From the NCBI GenBank assembly GCA_034231615.1, contig CM067315.1, forward strand, positions 15,425,267 to 15,489,266: a DNA stretch of 64,000 nucleotides, in the 5' to 3' direction. The notes under the pieces are model-generated. The model did not search any database. It was given only the letters and a program-made list of their open reading frames with translations, and was not told the origin of the DNA. Of the stretch, positions 54,501 through 61,412 are shown one piece after another. The stretch comes from Meghimatium bilineatum (Eukaryota > Mollusca > Gastropoda > Stylommatophora > Philomycidae). The first letter of the stretch is position 1. Each line of letters opens with the position of its first letter. Made by a program: the position numbers and the translations under genes.

Positions 54501-56220
54501 CATACAGTAGTTGTTGTTTCAATGACCAGAAATTACGAGAGATTATCTCCTAATTGAGAGGTTTTTTTTCCAGAACTTTATTTCAAACCCAGAAAACTTA
54601 CTCTCAGTGTCTTTGAGAAGTCTCTTATTCAGAGGGGATAAATTCTATGGATTTTGTGGCTTTTCGATCTTTATGCAAAGTTGGAATCATGAGCTTCAGT
54701 TCTTCTGCCAAGAATCAGTTCCTGTCAGAGGCATTCATAGCAACCCAACTCTGACCCATAATCACTGGGATGGGTGGAGTGCCAAAATAAGCCTTCCCTG
54801 TCATCAGGGTGGGGGAGGGGAAGAAGAAGAAAGAGGTTCTCCAATTATGCAGGGCTAACATGTTTCCCTGATTCTGGGGGTTTTCAGAGAATTGTCACAT
54901 CATGCACACTTGTTTGTGACCACAGCCCATGTTCATTAACGGTATACGTTGGCAGCTAGGAGAATGGTCAATGTTGGAGTTGCGTGCAGAACGATGGATG
55001 CTGCGGTTTATGCGTCTTTAGTGAAAGTTCATTTCGTTAAATAATATATATTTTGTTAAAATCTGGCCAATGATTCTTGTAATGAACCTAATTTTGTGTG
55101 TATGCATTTTTCTTCACCATATTTTTATCATGTATCATATATACACACACAAAACTGACATCAGTAGATTCAGTATTCAATTATTATTTCCATTCAAATA
55201 ATATATCCAAAAATCTCTAAAAGCAAAACAGCTATTGCGTTCTCCAAACACCCACCAAAATTGCGCAATTGTCATAAAAGAATCAGACGTTCCGCTGTAA
55301 AGTTACGTAATTTGTATTGAGCGCAGTAAAGGTTAATTTCCTGAAAGTATTCCAGGCATCCAGCTGAAAATAGGAACACATGTTTTAAGCGTGTGTGTGT
55401 TTGTGATGGTGGTGGGAGAAATCGTATTGGTTTAAATGTGTACGTTTCCTGTTGCTAACATTTTTACAGTCAAATGGAACTTTGCAAATATGGTGTGGTG
55501 TTCAATATATGTTAATTGAACAAATATTGGGTGTGTGCTGAGTAAGGTAAAGGTAGATCCCATGGTAGCAACCTGCCATTGGGGATGAAGATAACTCTTC
55601 ATGTACTAAGCCGCAGCAACTATTAGGTGGGGTGGCCAGTTCACTTCCTTGCTGTATCTACTTCCCCTAACTCATGTCAGGTACTCATTTACAGCTGAGT
55701 CGAATGAAGGAGTGGTCATGTCAAGTGAGAGATCACAACCCCGATTATGTTGTTGTCCAGACATGGTTGCAAACCTGAAAAGCTGTAACCTGGTGATAGC
55801 AAGCAAGCTCACTATCAACTAGGCTCCACACAAATATGGGGTGTGTGCTGAGTGCATATACGTTAATGTCATGAAATTTCTAGTTTGAAGCAACAGAAGT
55901 GGCTGAAGAGGAGAGTAAGAGAAATTGTGAAATCATTACAAAATAACAGTAACTTGGGTGTCACGTACTATCTATTTTTGTTATAAAAGTGAGTCATTCA
56001 AACAAAATGATTGTGCAATTTCTGAATGTTTTCCTCACCGAGTGCCAAGACGTCGTGTACGCAGGCCTAGAAACACAGATCGTATCAGCTTTCCAAATGA
56101 AGCAGGATTCATTGGATCAAGTCCCTGTTCCTGACAGTGCCGTAAGTAGTGGTAATAGAGAGTACTACGTGGCAAACTAACCCCCTCTGCTGTCTCATAG
56201 TTGTCTATAAGCCACTGCAC
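24058..56220 (-). CDS. RFX: RFX1/2/3-type transcription factor, 5'-partial, ten exons
   Basis: An RFX factor binds X-box promoter elements as a dimer in the nucleus; in animals the RFX1/2/3 class controls ciliary genes. Ten exons join in phase, in transcript order: 56220-56039, 46660-46544, 45705-45471, 42808-42720, 41647-41487, 39762-39665, 38031-37882, 36958-36750, 30591-30438 and 24597-24058. All introns are GT-AG. The joined CDS is 1,935 nt (644 residues plus TAG). Residues 1 to about 75 are the winged-helix domain ([20 protein letters not shown], then [20 protein letters not shown]). Residues of about 150-465 are the conserved B, C and dimerisation regions. The last exon is acidic and Ser/Thr-rich. 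The N-terminal Gln-rich or activation region expected upstream is not visible. Introns total about 30 kb and are full of transposons. Family assignment is firm; which paralogue cannot be told. Confidence 0.95.
24598..25555. other. RFX intron sequence, no other gene
   Basis: Start of the 5.8-kb intron before the terminal exon. Only short unsupported frames are visible. Confidence 0.5.
25559..26320 (-). mobile_element. Penelope-like element remnant with inverted terminal repeats
   Basis: Two inverted copies of an about 170-bp sequence (left 25559-25729, right 26152-26320; tactcacgtggaagacaggc at the outer left end) flank a coding remnant. They differ at few positions. The repeats contain the motif caatacacaggacaaagtca, acgtttcggaccaataggcc typical in style of Penelope ends, and the coding part is a GIY-YIG nuclease tail. 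RT is absent. Confidence 0.7.
25909..26142 (-). pseudogene. GIY-YIG endonuclease C-terminal fragment of a Penelope-like element
   Basis: An uninterrupted 77-codon frame with stop reads [60 protein letters not shown] and [12 protein letters not shown]. The R-F-H, PVA-H, GH and final E-L-GLN pattern matches the C-terminal GIY-YIG domain of Penelope proteins, including candidates for the catalytic Arg and Glu. The GIY and YIG strands themselves are missing because the inverted repeat interrupts upstream. Confidence 0.75.
26845..26965 (-). repeat. Dispersed repeat family C fragment
   Basis: Inverse of the family C 5' part: catgaagcttctataagaag, ggttttctgttgaatgattg, accattggtgagacccacag. Confidence 0.65.
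27110..27720 (-). pseudogene. Possible RNase H-like retroelement remnant
   Basis: The minus strand has [16 protein letters not shown] (about 27420-27465), which resembles the IVILTDSQ strand of retroelement RNase H, within otherwise frame-broken sequence. A 66-codon frame at 27508-27708 lies upstream with no recognisable domain. Weakly supported. Confidence 0.3.
27168..27350. repeat. About 32-bp minisatellite, 5-6 copies
   Basis: Unit cccagcatgaccagggcagc followed by atatccatgtat, with one longer and two shortened copies. Confidence 0.9.
27940..28345 (-). repeat. Three degenerate copies of an about 110-bp sequence
   Basis: Each copy has an aaccctttctctccgcaagc-type start, ataggaaagctcgaca and agagttgggtc (27950, 28180 and 28285 as approximate starts). 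On the minus strand they read as similar 20-25-residue blocks (LTQL-CRAFLY), but frames break between copies. Confidence 0.5.
28615..29040 (-). pseudogene. LINE C-terminal fragment
   Basis: A minus-strand frame reads [20 protein letters not shown] then [18 protein letters not shown] and continues open to 28615. IRKRQ-FFG-VMR is a common motif near the end of RTE-like polyproteins. A short piece of the same motif recurs in opposite context at about 46125-46160. Confidence 0.6.
29110..30046. other. RFX intron, no recognisable gene
   Basis: Contains a long G run (about 29364-29384) and a short open frame at 29644-29901 without known domain. A family E tail trace (ccatatcctgcttaggac) is at about 29216. 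Confidence 0.4.
30047..30428. repeat. 60-bp minisatellite containing copies of a 5' splice-site region
   Basis: Unit gttgcaaccctctcatctta, caggcctgcatagctctggc, tatttctagtctattctcat; about 5 copies and degenerate ends. The outer copy at 30047-30087 on the minus strand reads GTGAGGCAGGTGAGTAA, closely matching the true exon junction GTGAGACAGGTAAGTAG at 30437-30421. The array abuts the RFX donor site. Confidence 0.92.
30438..30591 (-). CDS. RFX: RFX exon: end of the dimerisation domain, flanked by tandem arrays
   Basis: Acceptor gtttctcag, with two possible donors. It completes the split Ser and encodes [20 protein letters not shown], then [18 protein letters not shown] and TPIAVMSE. Using gtgaga (30437 downward) joins SE directly to FHDL, which aligns without a gap to the vertebrate GEF-DL junction. 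Using the stronger consensus CAG|gtaagt nine bases on (exon end 30429) adds Val-Arg-Gln. Both keep the frame. Minisatellites begin within a few bases of both splice sites. Confidence 0.93.
30597..30772. repeat. 28-bp minisatellite abutting an RFX 3' splice site
   Basis: Six copies of gatacacacaataatacata followed by tgatgaaa. The array begins within about 5 bp of the intron-exon junction at 30592/30591, so the pyrimidine tract and probable branch region are made of repeat units. Confidence 0.93.
30783..31300. repeat. 35-bp minisatellite, about 12-14 copies
   Basis: Unit agtttgagagaagccagtaa followed by gacacaaattataat; eight central copies are near identical and the edge copies are diverged. 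Confidence 0.92.
31485..31695 (+). repeat. SINE-like family B copy
   Basis: Contains gtgttgccaggattcaaaag, gcagtgactaaagaggttgt and ttcttcagactacatcctgc. Matches 35995-36272 along its length with some deletions. Confidence 0.65.
31975..34110. repeat. About 41-bp minisatellite with about 400-bp higher-order repeat
   Basis: Unit catgtaatgtggaagataat, gtcaaggtacccatctacaa, a; variants of 39, 41 and 44 bp (gatgtggac, gatgtgaaag, tagcc, tacac). A five-variant string starts near 32289, 32694, 33101 and 33547, so blocks of 405, 407 and 446 bp were duplicated. Short open frames of 60-80 codons are by-products. Confidence 0.95.
34125..34475. other. Short spacer, no gene
   Basis: Sequence between the 41-bp array and the LINE RT fragment. 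No motif recognised. Confidence 0.4.
34470..35960 (+). pseudogene. Non-LTR retrotransposon reverse transcriptase, frameshifted
   Basis: RT blocks occur in order in different frames: [20 protein letters not shown] and [20 protein letters not shown] (34530-34820); [11 protein letters not shown] (about 34968); [20 protein letters not shown] and [13 protein letters not shown] (35140-35270); [20 protein letters not shown] (about 35460) and [20 protein letters not shown] (about 35680). The catalytic box is YADV where YADD is expected. At least three frame changes and a stop at 34828 make it dead. Order and motifs resemble the RNase H-bearing LINE at 7066-8430. Confidence 0.85.
35995..36272 (+). repeat. 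SINE-like family B, best copy
   Basis: Runs from gtgtgttgccagggcctgaa through acatgtcgtaaaaggcgact, ggctgtcccatcccatatag and tgaagtcggatgtgccaggc to gactacatcctgctaatctg. A second, more diverged copy follows at 36300-36545. Others: plus 4515-4625 and 31485-31695; minus 12600-12785, 43875-43990, 56625-56870 and 57205-57405. Confidence 0.75.
36300..36545 (+). repeat. SINE-like family B copy
   Basis: Direct, diverged second copy immediately after 35995-36272 (ggggagcaaagaatagcaac; gttctccagattacatcttg). Confidence 0.65.
36750..36958 (-). CDS. RFX: RFX exon: dimerisation domain
   Basis: Acceptor tgtgttcttcag, donor gtgaga. It encodes [20 protein letters not shown], then [20 protein letters not shown] and ends with [12 protein letters not shown] plus two bases of a Ser codon. 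It starts in phase 0 and ends in phase 2. Confidence 0.95.
37120..37750 (+). repeat. Dispersed repeat family C, long copy
   Basis: About 600 bp aligned with 52030-52592: tctgttggtctcaccaatgg, acagaaaaccttagtagacg, gggaggtagccagagatgta, gaccagtagtcaattggtgg-like middle and ccacagactccccataatat end. No protein motif recognised; it could be a LINE 3' part or a long SINE. It lies in an RFX intron (36959-37881). Confidence 0.75.
37882..38031 (-). CDS. RFX: RFX exon: dimerisation domain
   Basis: Acceptor tttttgtccttgcag, donor gtatgt. The 150-nt, phase 0-0 exon encodes [20 protein letters not shown], then [20 protein letters not shown] and [10 protein letters not shown]. This is one of the most conserved parts of the RFX1-3 class. 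Confidence 0.95.
38160..38515 (+). repeat. Two SINE-like family A copies
   Basis: A first copy (38160-38285: tctattctctggaatgcatt, tatcctgctacaggagagat) and a second (38385-38515: acacatttctgttccctgga, tacatcctgctggaaatcta). Confidence 0.6.
39145..39300 (-). repeat. SINE-like family A copy
   Basis: Inverse copy: cgttcattctcaaactccta, ggaccatgtcctattagatt, tttgcgccaatggcccaaca. Confidence 0.7.
39665..39762 (-). CDS. RFX: RFX exon: start of the dimerisation domain
   Basis: Acceptor ctataaatctag, donor gtagga. It encodes [20 protein letters not shown] followed by [13 protein letters not shown]. It corresponds to [18 protein letters not shown] in vertebrate proteins. It starts by completing a Ser codon and ends in phase 0. 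Confidence 0.93.
40330..41010 (-). pseudogene. LINE endonuclease-RT linker fragment
   Basis: The minus strand reads [39 protein letters not shown] and [20 protein letters not shown]. The W-FK, GETCG, TPWWN and KK pattern is the linker between endonuclease and RT in RTE/CR1-like LINEs. The hydrophobic plus-strand frames at 40329-41009 are its antisense. Confidence 0.65.
41487..41647 (-). CDS. RFX: RFX exon: C region
   Basis: Acceptor taatctcttcctcag, donor gtaagt. It encodes [20 protein letters not shown], then [20 protein letters not shown] and [10 protein letters not shown]. It starts by completing the split Leu and ends with one base that joins GT to make Ser. The [16 protein letters not shown] block is very highly conserved in RFX1/2/3. 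Confidence 0.93.
41984..42140. repeat. About 38-bp minisatellite, 4 copies
   Basis: Unit cactccctccctctcaacag followed by aacagcaagctgcctgct, in the RFX intron 41648-42719. Confidence 0.88.
42720..42808 (-). CDS. RFX: RFX exon: conserved B-region segment
   Basis: Acceptor tctttcttgcag, donor gtaagt. It encodes [20 protein letters not shown] then FWRNPSPDS plus two bases of a Leu codon. This corresponds to the ILDVVVNLQFSLIEKLWQTFW region of RFX1-3. At 89 nt it is short and would be easy to miss by ORF length alone; phase and homology support it. Confidence 0.93.
43195..43440 (-). mobile_element. LINE 3' fragment
   Basis: Closely matches 13205-13435 (ggtagaagatttctctggag, tctgtaatccatcgtttgca, tggctttgtatccatcatgt). 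The minus strand preserves the RRWITEI-type motif. Confidence 0.6.
43875..43990 (-). repeat. SINE-like family B fragment
   Basis: Inverse of the family B 5' half: cctatcccccaactttcctt, agtcacctcctacaacatgt. Confidence 0.5.
44435..45321. mobile_element. TTAA-flanked non-autonomous (piggyBac-type) element
   Basis: TTAA at 44431-44434 and 45322-45325 bound a segment whose ends are CCTTTACGACTCTG and, read inward from the right, CCTTTAGGGCCCTG (11 of 14 match). The inner sequence near the right end (45207-45265) is repeated at 55221-55275. No transposase frame is visible. The target site and size fit a piggyBac-derived MITE. Confidence 0.5.
45471..45705 (-). CDS. RFX: RFX exon: Gln-rich linker and start of the B region
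   Basis: Acceptor ttgtttgttatag, donor gtatat. It encodes a polar, Gln/Ser-rich linker (residues about 101-135, with [12 protein letters not shown]) and then [20 protein letters not shown] and KMYREHTE, matching the RALPEFGEVE...LYREHCE segment of vertebrate RFX proteins. It ends in phase 0. The linker is the least conserved part of the middle of the protein. Confidence 0.92.
45740..45905. repeat. Degenerate about 33-45-bp tandem repeat
   Basis: About five irregular copies of aacttgatgcaccaatctgt followed by aataaacaaac, just upstream (in transcription) of an RFX acceptor at 45706. Confidence 0.8.
46093..46112. repeat. Poly-G run of about 20 bases
   Basis: An uninterrupted G run in the intron 45706-46543. 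Similar G or C runs occur at about 16007, 29364, 38740, 40129, 42592 and 61613. Confidence 0.9.
46278..46400 (-). repeat. SINE family E fragment
   Basis: Matches the body and tail of 14638-14835 (agcatatcctactcaggagt; cactactttctgaatggccc), lacking the tRNA-like head. Confidence 0.5.
46544..46660 (-). CDS. RFX: RFX exon: end of the DNA-binding domain
   Basis: Acceptor atgtctccag, donor gttagt. The exon completes the split Arg and encodes [20 protein letters not shown] and onward to RQQPIYTSK. The KYHYYG stretch is the RFX hallmark that contacts DNA. It begins with one base of a split codon and ends with two bases (AA) that join A from the next exon to give Lys. The intron upstream of it (46661-56038) is 9.4 kb and contains the nested LINE, piggyBac and MITE insertions. 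Confidence 0.94.
46830..47540 (+). pseudogene. LINE endonuclease domain, 5' part of a LINE split by two insertions
   Basis: An apurinic-type endonuclease (EEP) fold is recognisable: [16 protein letters not shown] (46830-46880), then a continuous frame from 46999 with [54 protein letters not shown] and LVSKRH, a stop, and [14 protein letters not shown]. The usual final SDH is SHH, losing the catalytic Asp. The rest of the element resumes at 50761 after a piggyBac insertion. RTE/CR1-like by motif style. Confidence 0.85.
47625..47955. repeat. Direct duplication inside the piggyBac 5' region
   Basis: About 110 bp at 47625-47740 (aaacattataattgtattat, gattttgatattttaaaatt) recurs at 47832-47952 (aaaccattataattttgttt, gattttgatatttaaaatta), before the transposase start. 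Confidence 0.7.
48060..50134 (+). pseudogene. piggyBac transposase, one intron, two stops and a frameshift
   Basis: Exon 1 (48060-48178) encodes [20 protein letters not shown] and an acidic Ser-rich stretch; intron 48179-48591 is gt-ag and in phase; exon 2 holds the DDE_Tnp_1_7-type domain. Catalytic Asp candidates: [15 protein letters not shown] and GVDKSD, all kept. Lesions: TGA at 49211-49213 where Trp is expected (WGMKL-stop-VLADS), a one-base frameshift near 49655-49670 ([13 protein letters not shown] continues in the next frame), and TAA at 50037-50039, after which the Cys-rich domain (CKLC, then CKVC, C, C, H) continues in frame to 50134. Not functional. Confidence 0.93.
50761..52020 (+). 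pseudogene. LINE reverse transcriptase, continuation after the piggyBac insertion
   Basis: Resumes at the piggyBac TTAA with a Lys/Gln-rich linker, is interrupted again by a MITE (51022-51304), then gives RT blocks: [80 protein letters not shown] and later a decayed [15 protein letters not shown] segment (about 51935-51970). It ends where a family C repeat starts at about 52030, before the catalytic YADD. RTE-like. Confidence 0.85.
51022..51304. mobile_element. 283-bp piggyBac-type MITE
   Basis: Flanked by TTAA (51018-51021 and 51305-51308). Terminal repeats are CCCTCTGACCGGGTATT and, inverted, CCCTCTGACCGCGTATT: 16 of 17 identical. Inside are three copies of cccacgatttccg-like sequence near the left end. 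It has no coding capacity. It interrupts the LINE linker region. Confidence 0.88.
52030..52592 (+). repeat. Dispersed repeat family C, long copy
   Basis: Matches 37120-37750 (gcgtctgtgggtctcaccaa, gagccagagatgtactgcgc, gtgactcaggacgtgacaat, cagtagtcaattggtggtgg). It truncates the LINE RT at its 5' border. Confidence 0.78.
52800..54240 (+). pseudogene. LINE endonuclease and RT fragment, frameshifted
   Basis: Endonuclease blocks: [20 protein letters not shown] (about 52880-52940, catalytic Glu present), [20 protein letters not shown] (about 53155-53210) and [18 protein letters not shown] (about 53345-53400, catalytic SDH present). A linker follows, then [46 protein letters not shown] and WKNVLM (54025-54205), the first RT blocks. 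It stops before the catalytic box. Frame breaks separate every block. Different family from the 46830-52020 LINE. Confidence 0.8.
54937..55335. mobile_element. Possible TTAA-type MITE, right end clear
   Basis: The right end (CCTTTACTGCGC read inward, next to TTAA at about 55332) and the inner segment 55221-55275 match the element at 44435-45321. A TTAA at about 54936 could mark the left end, but the sequence beside it is not a good inverse match. Confidence 0.35.
55545..55832 (-). repeat. tRNA-derived SINE, family F
   Basis: The minus strand starts gcctagttgatagtgagctt (A-box-like TAGTTGATAGTG), then GGTTTGCAACC as a B-box-like motif, followed by a body containing gtacctgacatgagttaggg. Only one copy is in the window, but the structure is SINE-like and it lies in the 9.4-kb RFX intron. 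Confidence 0.55.
56039..56220 (-). CDS. RFX: RFX exon: first part of the DNA-binding domain
   Basis: Acceptor ttccacttag precedes GTG (Val) and donor gtgagg follows ACT CG. The exon encodes [20 protein letters not shown] through LRTRRLGT and the first two bases of an Arg codon, so it begins in phase 0 and ends in phase 2. The sequence is nearly unchanged from vertebrate RFX1-3. It begins with Val-Gln-Trp at an acceptor, so it is an internal exon and not a translation start. The next upstream exon is not recognisable in the 7.8 kb that remain. Confidence 0.95.
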
Positions 56221-56454
56221 CTAAGTGGAAGATAAACAATCATTTCGTTCACAAAATATTTCAGGTAATATTTTCCTCCACTCTTGTTTTCATACAAGAC
56301 TGACTTTTATAAACCTGACATTGATTTCATTAATTTATCCTCATTATCCTGTATTAATGACGTTTATGTTATAAGGAGAATTCAGTGAGTAATCAATAGT
56401 TTATCACATTTTATAATTTTCATGTTAAATGTATTCTAATAATTCTGTTTTATT
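56221..56454. other. RFX upstream intron, no exon seen
   Basis: Sequence upstream (in transcription) of the first recognised RFX exon. No acceptor-exon-donor unit with RFX homology is recognised from here to 64000. Confidence 0.4.
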
Positions 56455-56585
56455 TTGTGTTAGTTAACCTCATTCCTATAAACTAGCACATATTGTATTT
56501 TGTGTTAATTAATCTCATTTCTATAAACTAGCACAGATTGTATTTAGTGTCAATTAATTTCATTTCCGCCAACTAGCACAGATTA
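56455..56585. repeat. About 53-bp tandem repeat, 2.5 copies
   Basis: Copies contain tgtgttagttaacctcattc / cctataaactagcacatatt and related forms, diverged. Confidence 0.8.
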
Positions 56586-56624
56586 TATGTATTTTGTACA
56601 GAAAATATTCAGGTTTCATTCTTC

Positions 56625-56870
56625 TTCATTCATTCTCAAAATCCTGCACATTAGCAGAATGTAGTCCAGAGAATGCATTCTACTATGTCATGGTTTATAG
56701 TTTATCTGCGCCTTTCAGTCTGACACATCCAACTTCAGCATGGCATTTGGATCACTTTGACATTCTATGGGATGAAACAGCGAATTCCATCACCAAAACC
56801 TCTTCAGTCATCTCCTACAACATGCCTACCAAGTAAAAATACAGACTATTCCCCTTTTGGACCCAGGTAA
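56625..56870 (-). repeat. SINE-like family B copy
   Basis: Inverse copy: gcacattagcagaatgtagt, tctgacacatccaacttcag, gtcatctcctacaacatgcc. Confidence 0.65.
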
Positions 56871-57204
56871 CACATCAGTGTGTTTCATTTAATATGAACA
56901 TATTTCAGAATTTTCCATAAGTTAGATACTTTTATACAGAATATGGATAGAATTTTGGGTACAATACAGAATTCTAGGGGTATCTTTAGCTGAATTGCAG
57001 AATGACCCTTCTGGAAGATAACAGAGGCATAAATGATACTTAAAACCCCCCAAAAAAACATATAAATGTTGATGAAACCATTTCTAGATGAACATGAAAG
57101 TAGGAATTTTGTAACACAGTAGTGAATGTGTCCAGGACTGAAGAGCGGTAACAAATTATTAGAATATCCACAAGTTTGTGTGTTATAAAATCAAGTGATA
57201 TTTA

Positions 57205-57405
57205 CACCTTGATGGTTTACAGCTTGACTGTGATAGCTGCCCCTTTCAGCCTGACACATTCAAAGTCTGCATGACTTCTTGGTCACTTTGAATTTCTATG
57301 GGATGGGACAGCCAGCTCCACCCCCAAAACCTAATTAGTTGCCTCTTACAATGTACATGACAGTTAATGTTGCTATTTTTGCACCCCTTTCTGGGCCAGG
57401 CAACT
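57205..57405 (-). repeat. SINE-like family B copy
   Basis: Inverse copy: cctgacacattcaaagtctg, tgggatgggacagccagctc, cttctgggccagg-like end. Confidence 0.6.
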
Positions 57406-57654
57406 CAGTGATAGTCTTAATATAGGCCATATATCTTAACTATCTGAGCTGCGATCTCATAATGTAGTCTAGCATGGGGATTACTTTCTAGTTGATATGA
57501 TCATTTCTGATTTTGCCTATTTCTTATTACATTAAATATCCAACTTATTTCCCCAATTTAATTTTTTTTTAAAATTTGACCAATGTTGTTAGTGTCTAAA
57601 TTTAATACAACAAAATGTTGATACAAAAATACACTAAAGTACAATATCTATGTT

Positions 57655-57810
57655 GATGTTCATTCTCAAACTCCCACTGGATCTCTCATGTAGCAGAACA
57701 ATGGTCATACTAGATTTCCAGCAGGATGGAGTCCAGAGATCACAAACGCAGTGTGTCACTTTTTACTTGCGCCAATAGCAAGACACATCCAACTTCAGTG
57801 TTAGAGTACT
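57655..57810 (-). repeat. SINE-like family A copy
   Basis: Inverse copy: cattctcaaactcccactgg, tagatttccagcaggatgga, cttgcgccaatagcaagaca. Confidence 0.7.
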
Positions 57811-60620
57811 ATTATTTGAACAATCATGCTTAAAAAAGCACATTGTTGGCACTGGGAATGAATTAAAACCAATTAGCTATTATTTTGTTGAACTATATAG
57901 AACACAATATGAAGCTCCAAATAATAACACCTACAGGAAAATATCATCATTAAAAAATAATCAAACAAACATTAGGAATGTGAAGCTATTGGAAACCATA
58001 AACACCAAACAAAAGAGAGGGGGGAAAATCATAATGAAGCAAAACAGAATTGAAATATGGACTGTCCATTTTGTGACCTTGTCATGAGAAATATGTGTCC
58101 CACCAACACATTGGTGAATTATTATTCAATCAGATGATATTCTTCTACAATGGGGGGAATGAAATTTGATGATCGAAGCCTCATTTTGATGAAGTATGTC
58201 TCTTTCAATGGTAGATGCGACTTCACCTTGGTTATATTAGGGCACAGACAGTTATAAAATTAGATGATTTTCAACACCCTTCTTCTACAGTAGAATATTT
58301 TATATAACATAACTTACACAATGCACAAAGAAGCCAAACCACACACAGATTTCAAACATGAAAGAAACAGAAATATAAAGAATTTATATCAACTAAAATG
58401 CTGATGTATTCATGCACCATTACTGAATAACTCATATCAAAAGGCAATAAAAAATTTTTTCCATTAACACATAAACGGCGGATGGGCTTTTCACGAACCC
58501 CTTTGATTTGGTCCATATAAAAAGGCAAACATTTTAAATCCAATGCAACGATTTATAAAAACCTGGAAGAAAGTAACTGTAATTTAGTTACAGTTCTTGA
58601 ATGCAGCAATTTATATGCAGCCATTTTGGAAACGATTCTATGCGGTAAATTTAACAAAAATAAATACAAACAAGTTAGTGTCCTGAGATTTTAAACAAAT
58701 GTATTTCACTGAGTAATAGTTTTATCTGAAAAATTGTTGTATGATGTGTCTCAAAAATGATTTAATCATCGCTTGATATAGAATGCAATATGAGTACATT
58801 TTCAATGCATTAGGCCTCGTAAAAGTGAATATTTTTTGGACTAAAAAATAAATAAGCAGTGTGGGGTATCTCCATATATAAATATATAATTGTATAGGAA
58901 AGGAAGGGTGACATAGATAATTGTCATAATTTATCTGGATTGATAAAACATTCTGTAAATATTACAATATGGATATACTCTGACTTGAAAGGAATTCTGT
59001 ACAATGTCTTGGAAAAAGTCTCAACTGCAATGTCTTGGATATATTTAATTAATTTTTGTTTTTACTATTCTGTCGTAATTACATACTATTTTTTGATTTA
59101 ACCTATATCATGTAAACATGTTATGCTAATTTTATTAAAAGGTGCATCAATTTCTAGAGAATTAGATAGCTCTCACTTATTTGTAATGAAAAAAAAAAGA
59201 TATATGATAAAACATAATGTCAAAAATTGTCTATCAAAATAAGCTGCGGGAAAATGGGGTTCTGTACTTAGTATTAGCAACATAACTTTGAAAGCTTGAG
59301 GGGTGGTTTAAAAGTTGTGCACTTTAGTGTGAAATTGTTAAAACAGGCATAAGTGCTGTGTACCACTGTAAAGATATACTAAGATACATGAATGTATCAT
59401 TATAAAGATATACTAAGATACATGAGTATACAATTGTACAATGTTGGATGCTGTCCAGATATATAAATCTGCATCAGGACACTGCAATGGCACATGCAGT
59501 TCATGGCTCTAATATCCTTACACTGGGGTACATATATGAAAGTATACAACATCCATCACACTCACTGAACTTGACTTAAGAAATTTCATCTTGCTCCCAA
59601 GCATGAACAATCTACTTTGCATGCATCATTTTTTTCTATGAACAGAACTGGTGACATGAAATTGGATTCAGGTGTAGGTGTTCTACAACCTAGGCAACAA
59701 TAATATCAAGAAGAGATGAGAGAAATACATCAACAGAAGAGTTAATACACAGAGAAGAACTGAGATTTACACCAGTTTCCTGACAAGTATGACTCAATTT
59801 CTAAAGTGAACAATTTTTCTTCTGACCCTCAGTCATTTCTCTTAGTAAGGTTTTTTTTAAAACAAAAGTAGTTTATTTGTTCACTGATGATACTAAAAAC
59901 AAGGAATATCCCTAATATTAATTTTATAGTTTTAGTTAAACAAAATGTGCTAAAAAGTATTCAGTTCTTAAAACTAGTTGTTTCAGGCAGTCATTAATGA
60001 AAGGGGAGGCAATAATACATAACACAGGAGTAATAGCACAATTACAAGACAGTAACGCATTAGAACAGCAAATAGTACAATTAAAAGACAGTAACACATC
60101 AGAACAGCAAATAGTACAATAGTATAATCAAGCAAAATTATTCACTGAAATTGGAATATAATATATATGTATAAGTACTCAATAAGAGAAAATATGATAA
60201 CAGTAAGGCCCTTTCACACCTTAAAATTTATGTTTTCTGTTCTGAGACACATTGTTCCCAGATAGATTACCAAATTCTTCTATCTTCACACAGAGGAACA
60301 CAATCACAAGACCATGCCTACATTTTAAAAACAGAAATAAAGTGACAACATAATATGACAGACAAGAAATTGTTGAAACAACATCAATTCAATGTCTGTT
60401 TTAGTCACATTCACAACCAGTATTTCATCCATGCTCCCTTTGAAGTAAATGTTGTAAACTCCGTCTCAACTGATATCAGAACAAGATCAAATTCCCTCTA
60501 GATGAAGCAACCTTATACAAGTGTCTCCTAGAAGACAAATCTAATATGCAAATTGGAAACATCAAAATGAAAAGTGAACTTTAAATTATAAACACTTTTT
60601 AACAGCTGCATTTTTACAAT
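57811..60620. other. No recognisable gene
   Basis: AT-rich unique sequence. Small local duplications occur (taaagatatactaagataca twice at about 59370-59425; acagcaaatagtacaatta twice at about 60066-60120). No exon or transposon motif recognised. Confidence 0.4.
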
Positions 60621-60621
60621 T

Positions 60622-60780
60622 GTTTATTCTCAAATTCATGTTGGATCTCTCTTATAGCAGAACAATGGTCCTACTAGATTTCCAGCAGGATGTACTCTAC
60701 CTCCAGAGAATGGGAATATGTTGTGTAGCCATTTCATTTGTGCAAATGGCCCAATGCATCCAAAACTTCAGTGGAACAAC
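60622..60780 (-). repeat. SINE-like family A copy
   Basis: Inverse copy: ttattctcaaattcatgttg, tccagcaggatgtactctac, gtgcaaatggcccaatgcat. Confidence 0.65.
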
Positions 60781-61162
60781 TGCATTAATTTTGATGTCTC
60801 AAAATTTACAATTTTATTTATTCAGTTCAACAAATATCAGAGCCATCACATGATCCTCCTCTCATGATCTGGCTCAATAATCTATCTGTAACTTTATAAT
60901 AGCCTAGCTCATTTGTTTTCAGCTCTGGTATTAACAACGTTTCTCAATAAAATCATAGATTCAGGTCACATAAAATTTGCAATATAATCTTAAGCATTGC
61001 ATAAAACCTAAATAAGAACATCTTTGTAGTATTAATCTCTGCCTTTCTCTGATAGTGATTCTGACCCCATCACCACTAAAACGTCATTAGTCAGACACGT
61101 ACCACATTAATACCATATTACATGTACACCCCGTTGTTTCAATAAGGGACCACAGATTATTT

Positions 61163-61412
61163 TAAGGATTTCTAATCTTATCTTCAATATTAATATTATT
61201 CCCCAGATTTCTAATCTTATCTTCAATATTAATATTATTCCCCAGATTTCTAATCTTATCTTCAATATTAATATTATTCCCCAGATTTCTAATCTTATCT
61301 TCAATATTAATATTATTCCACAGATTTCTAATCTTATCTTTAATATTAATATTATTCCCCAGATTTCTAATCTTATCTTCAATATTAATATTATTCCCCA
61401 GATCTTATCCTC
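61163..61412. repeat. 39-bp minisatellite, 6.5 copies
   Basis: Unit ccagatttctaatcttatct followed by tcaatattaatattattcc, nearly perfect. A minus-strand frame (KIRLEIWGIILIL repeated) is a by-product of the 39-bp unit. Confidence 0.94.
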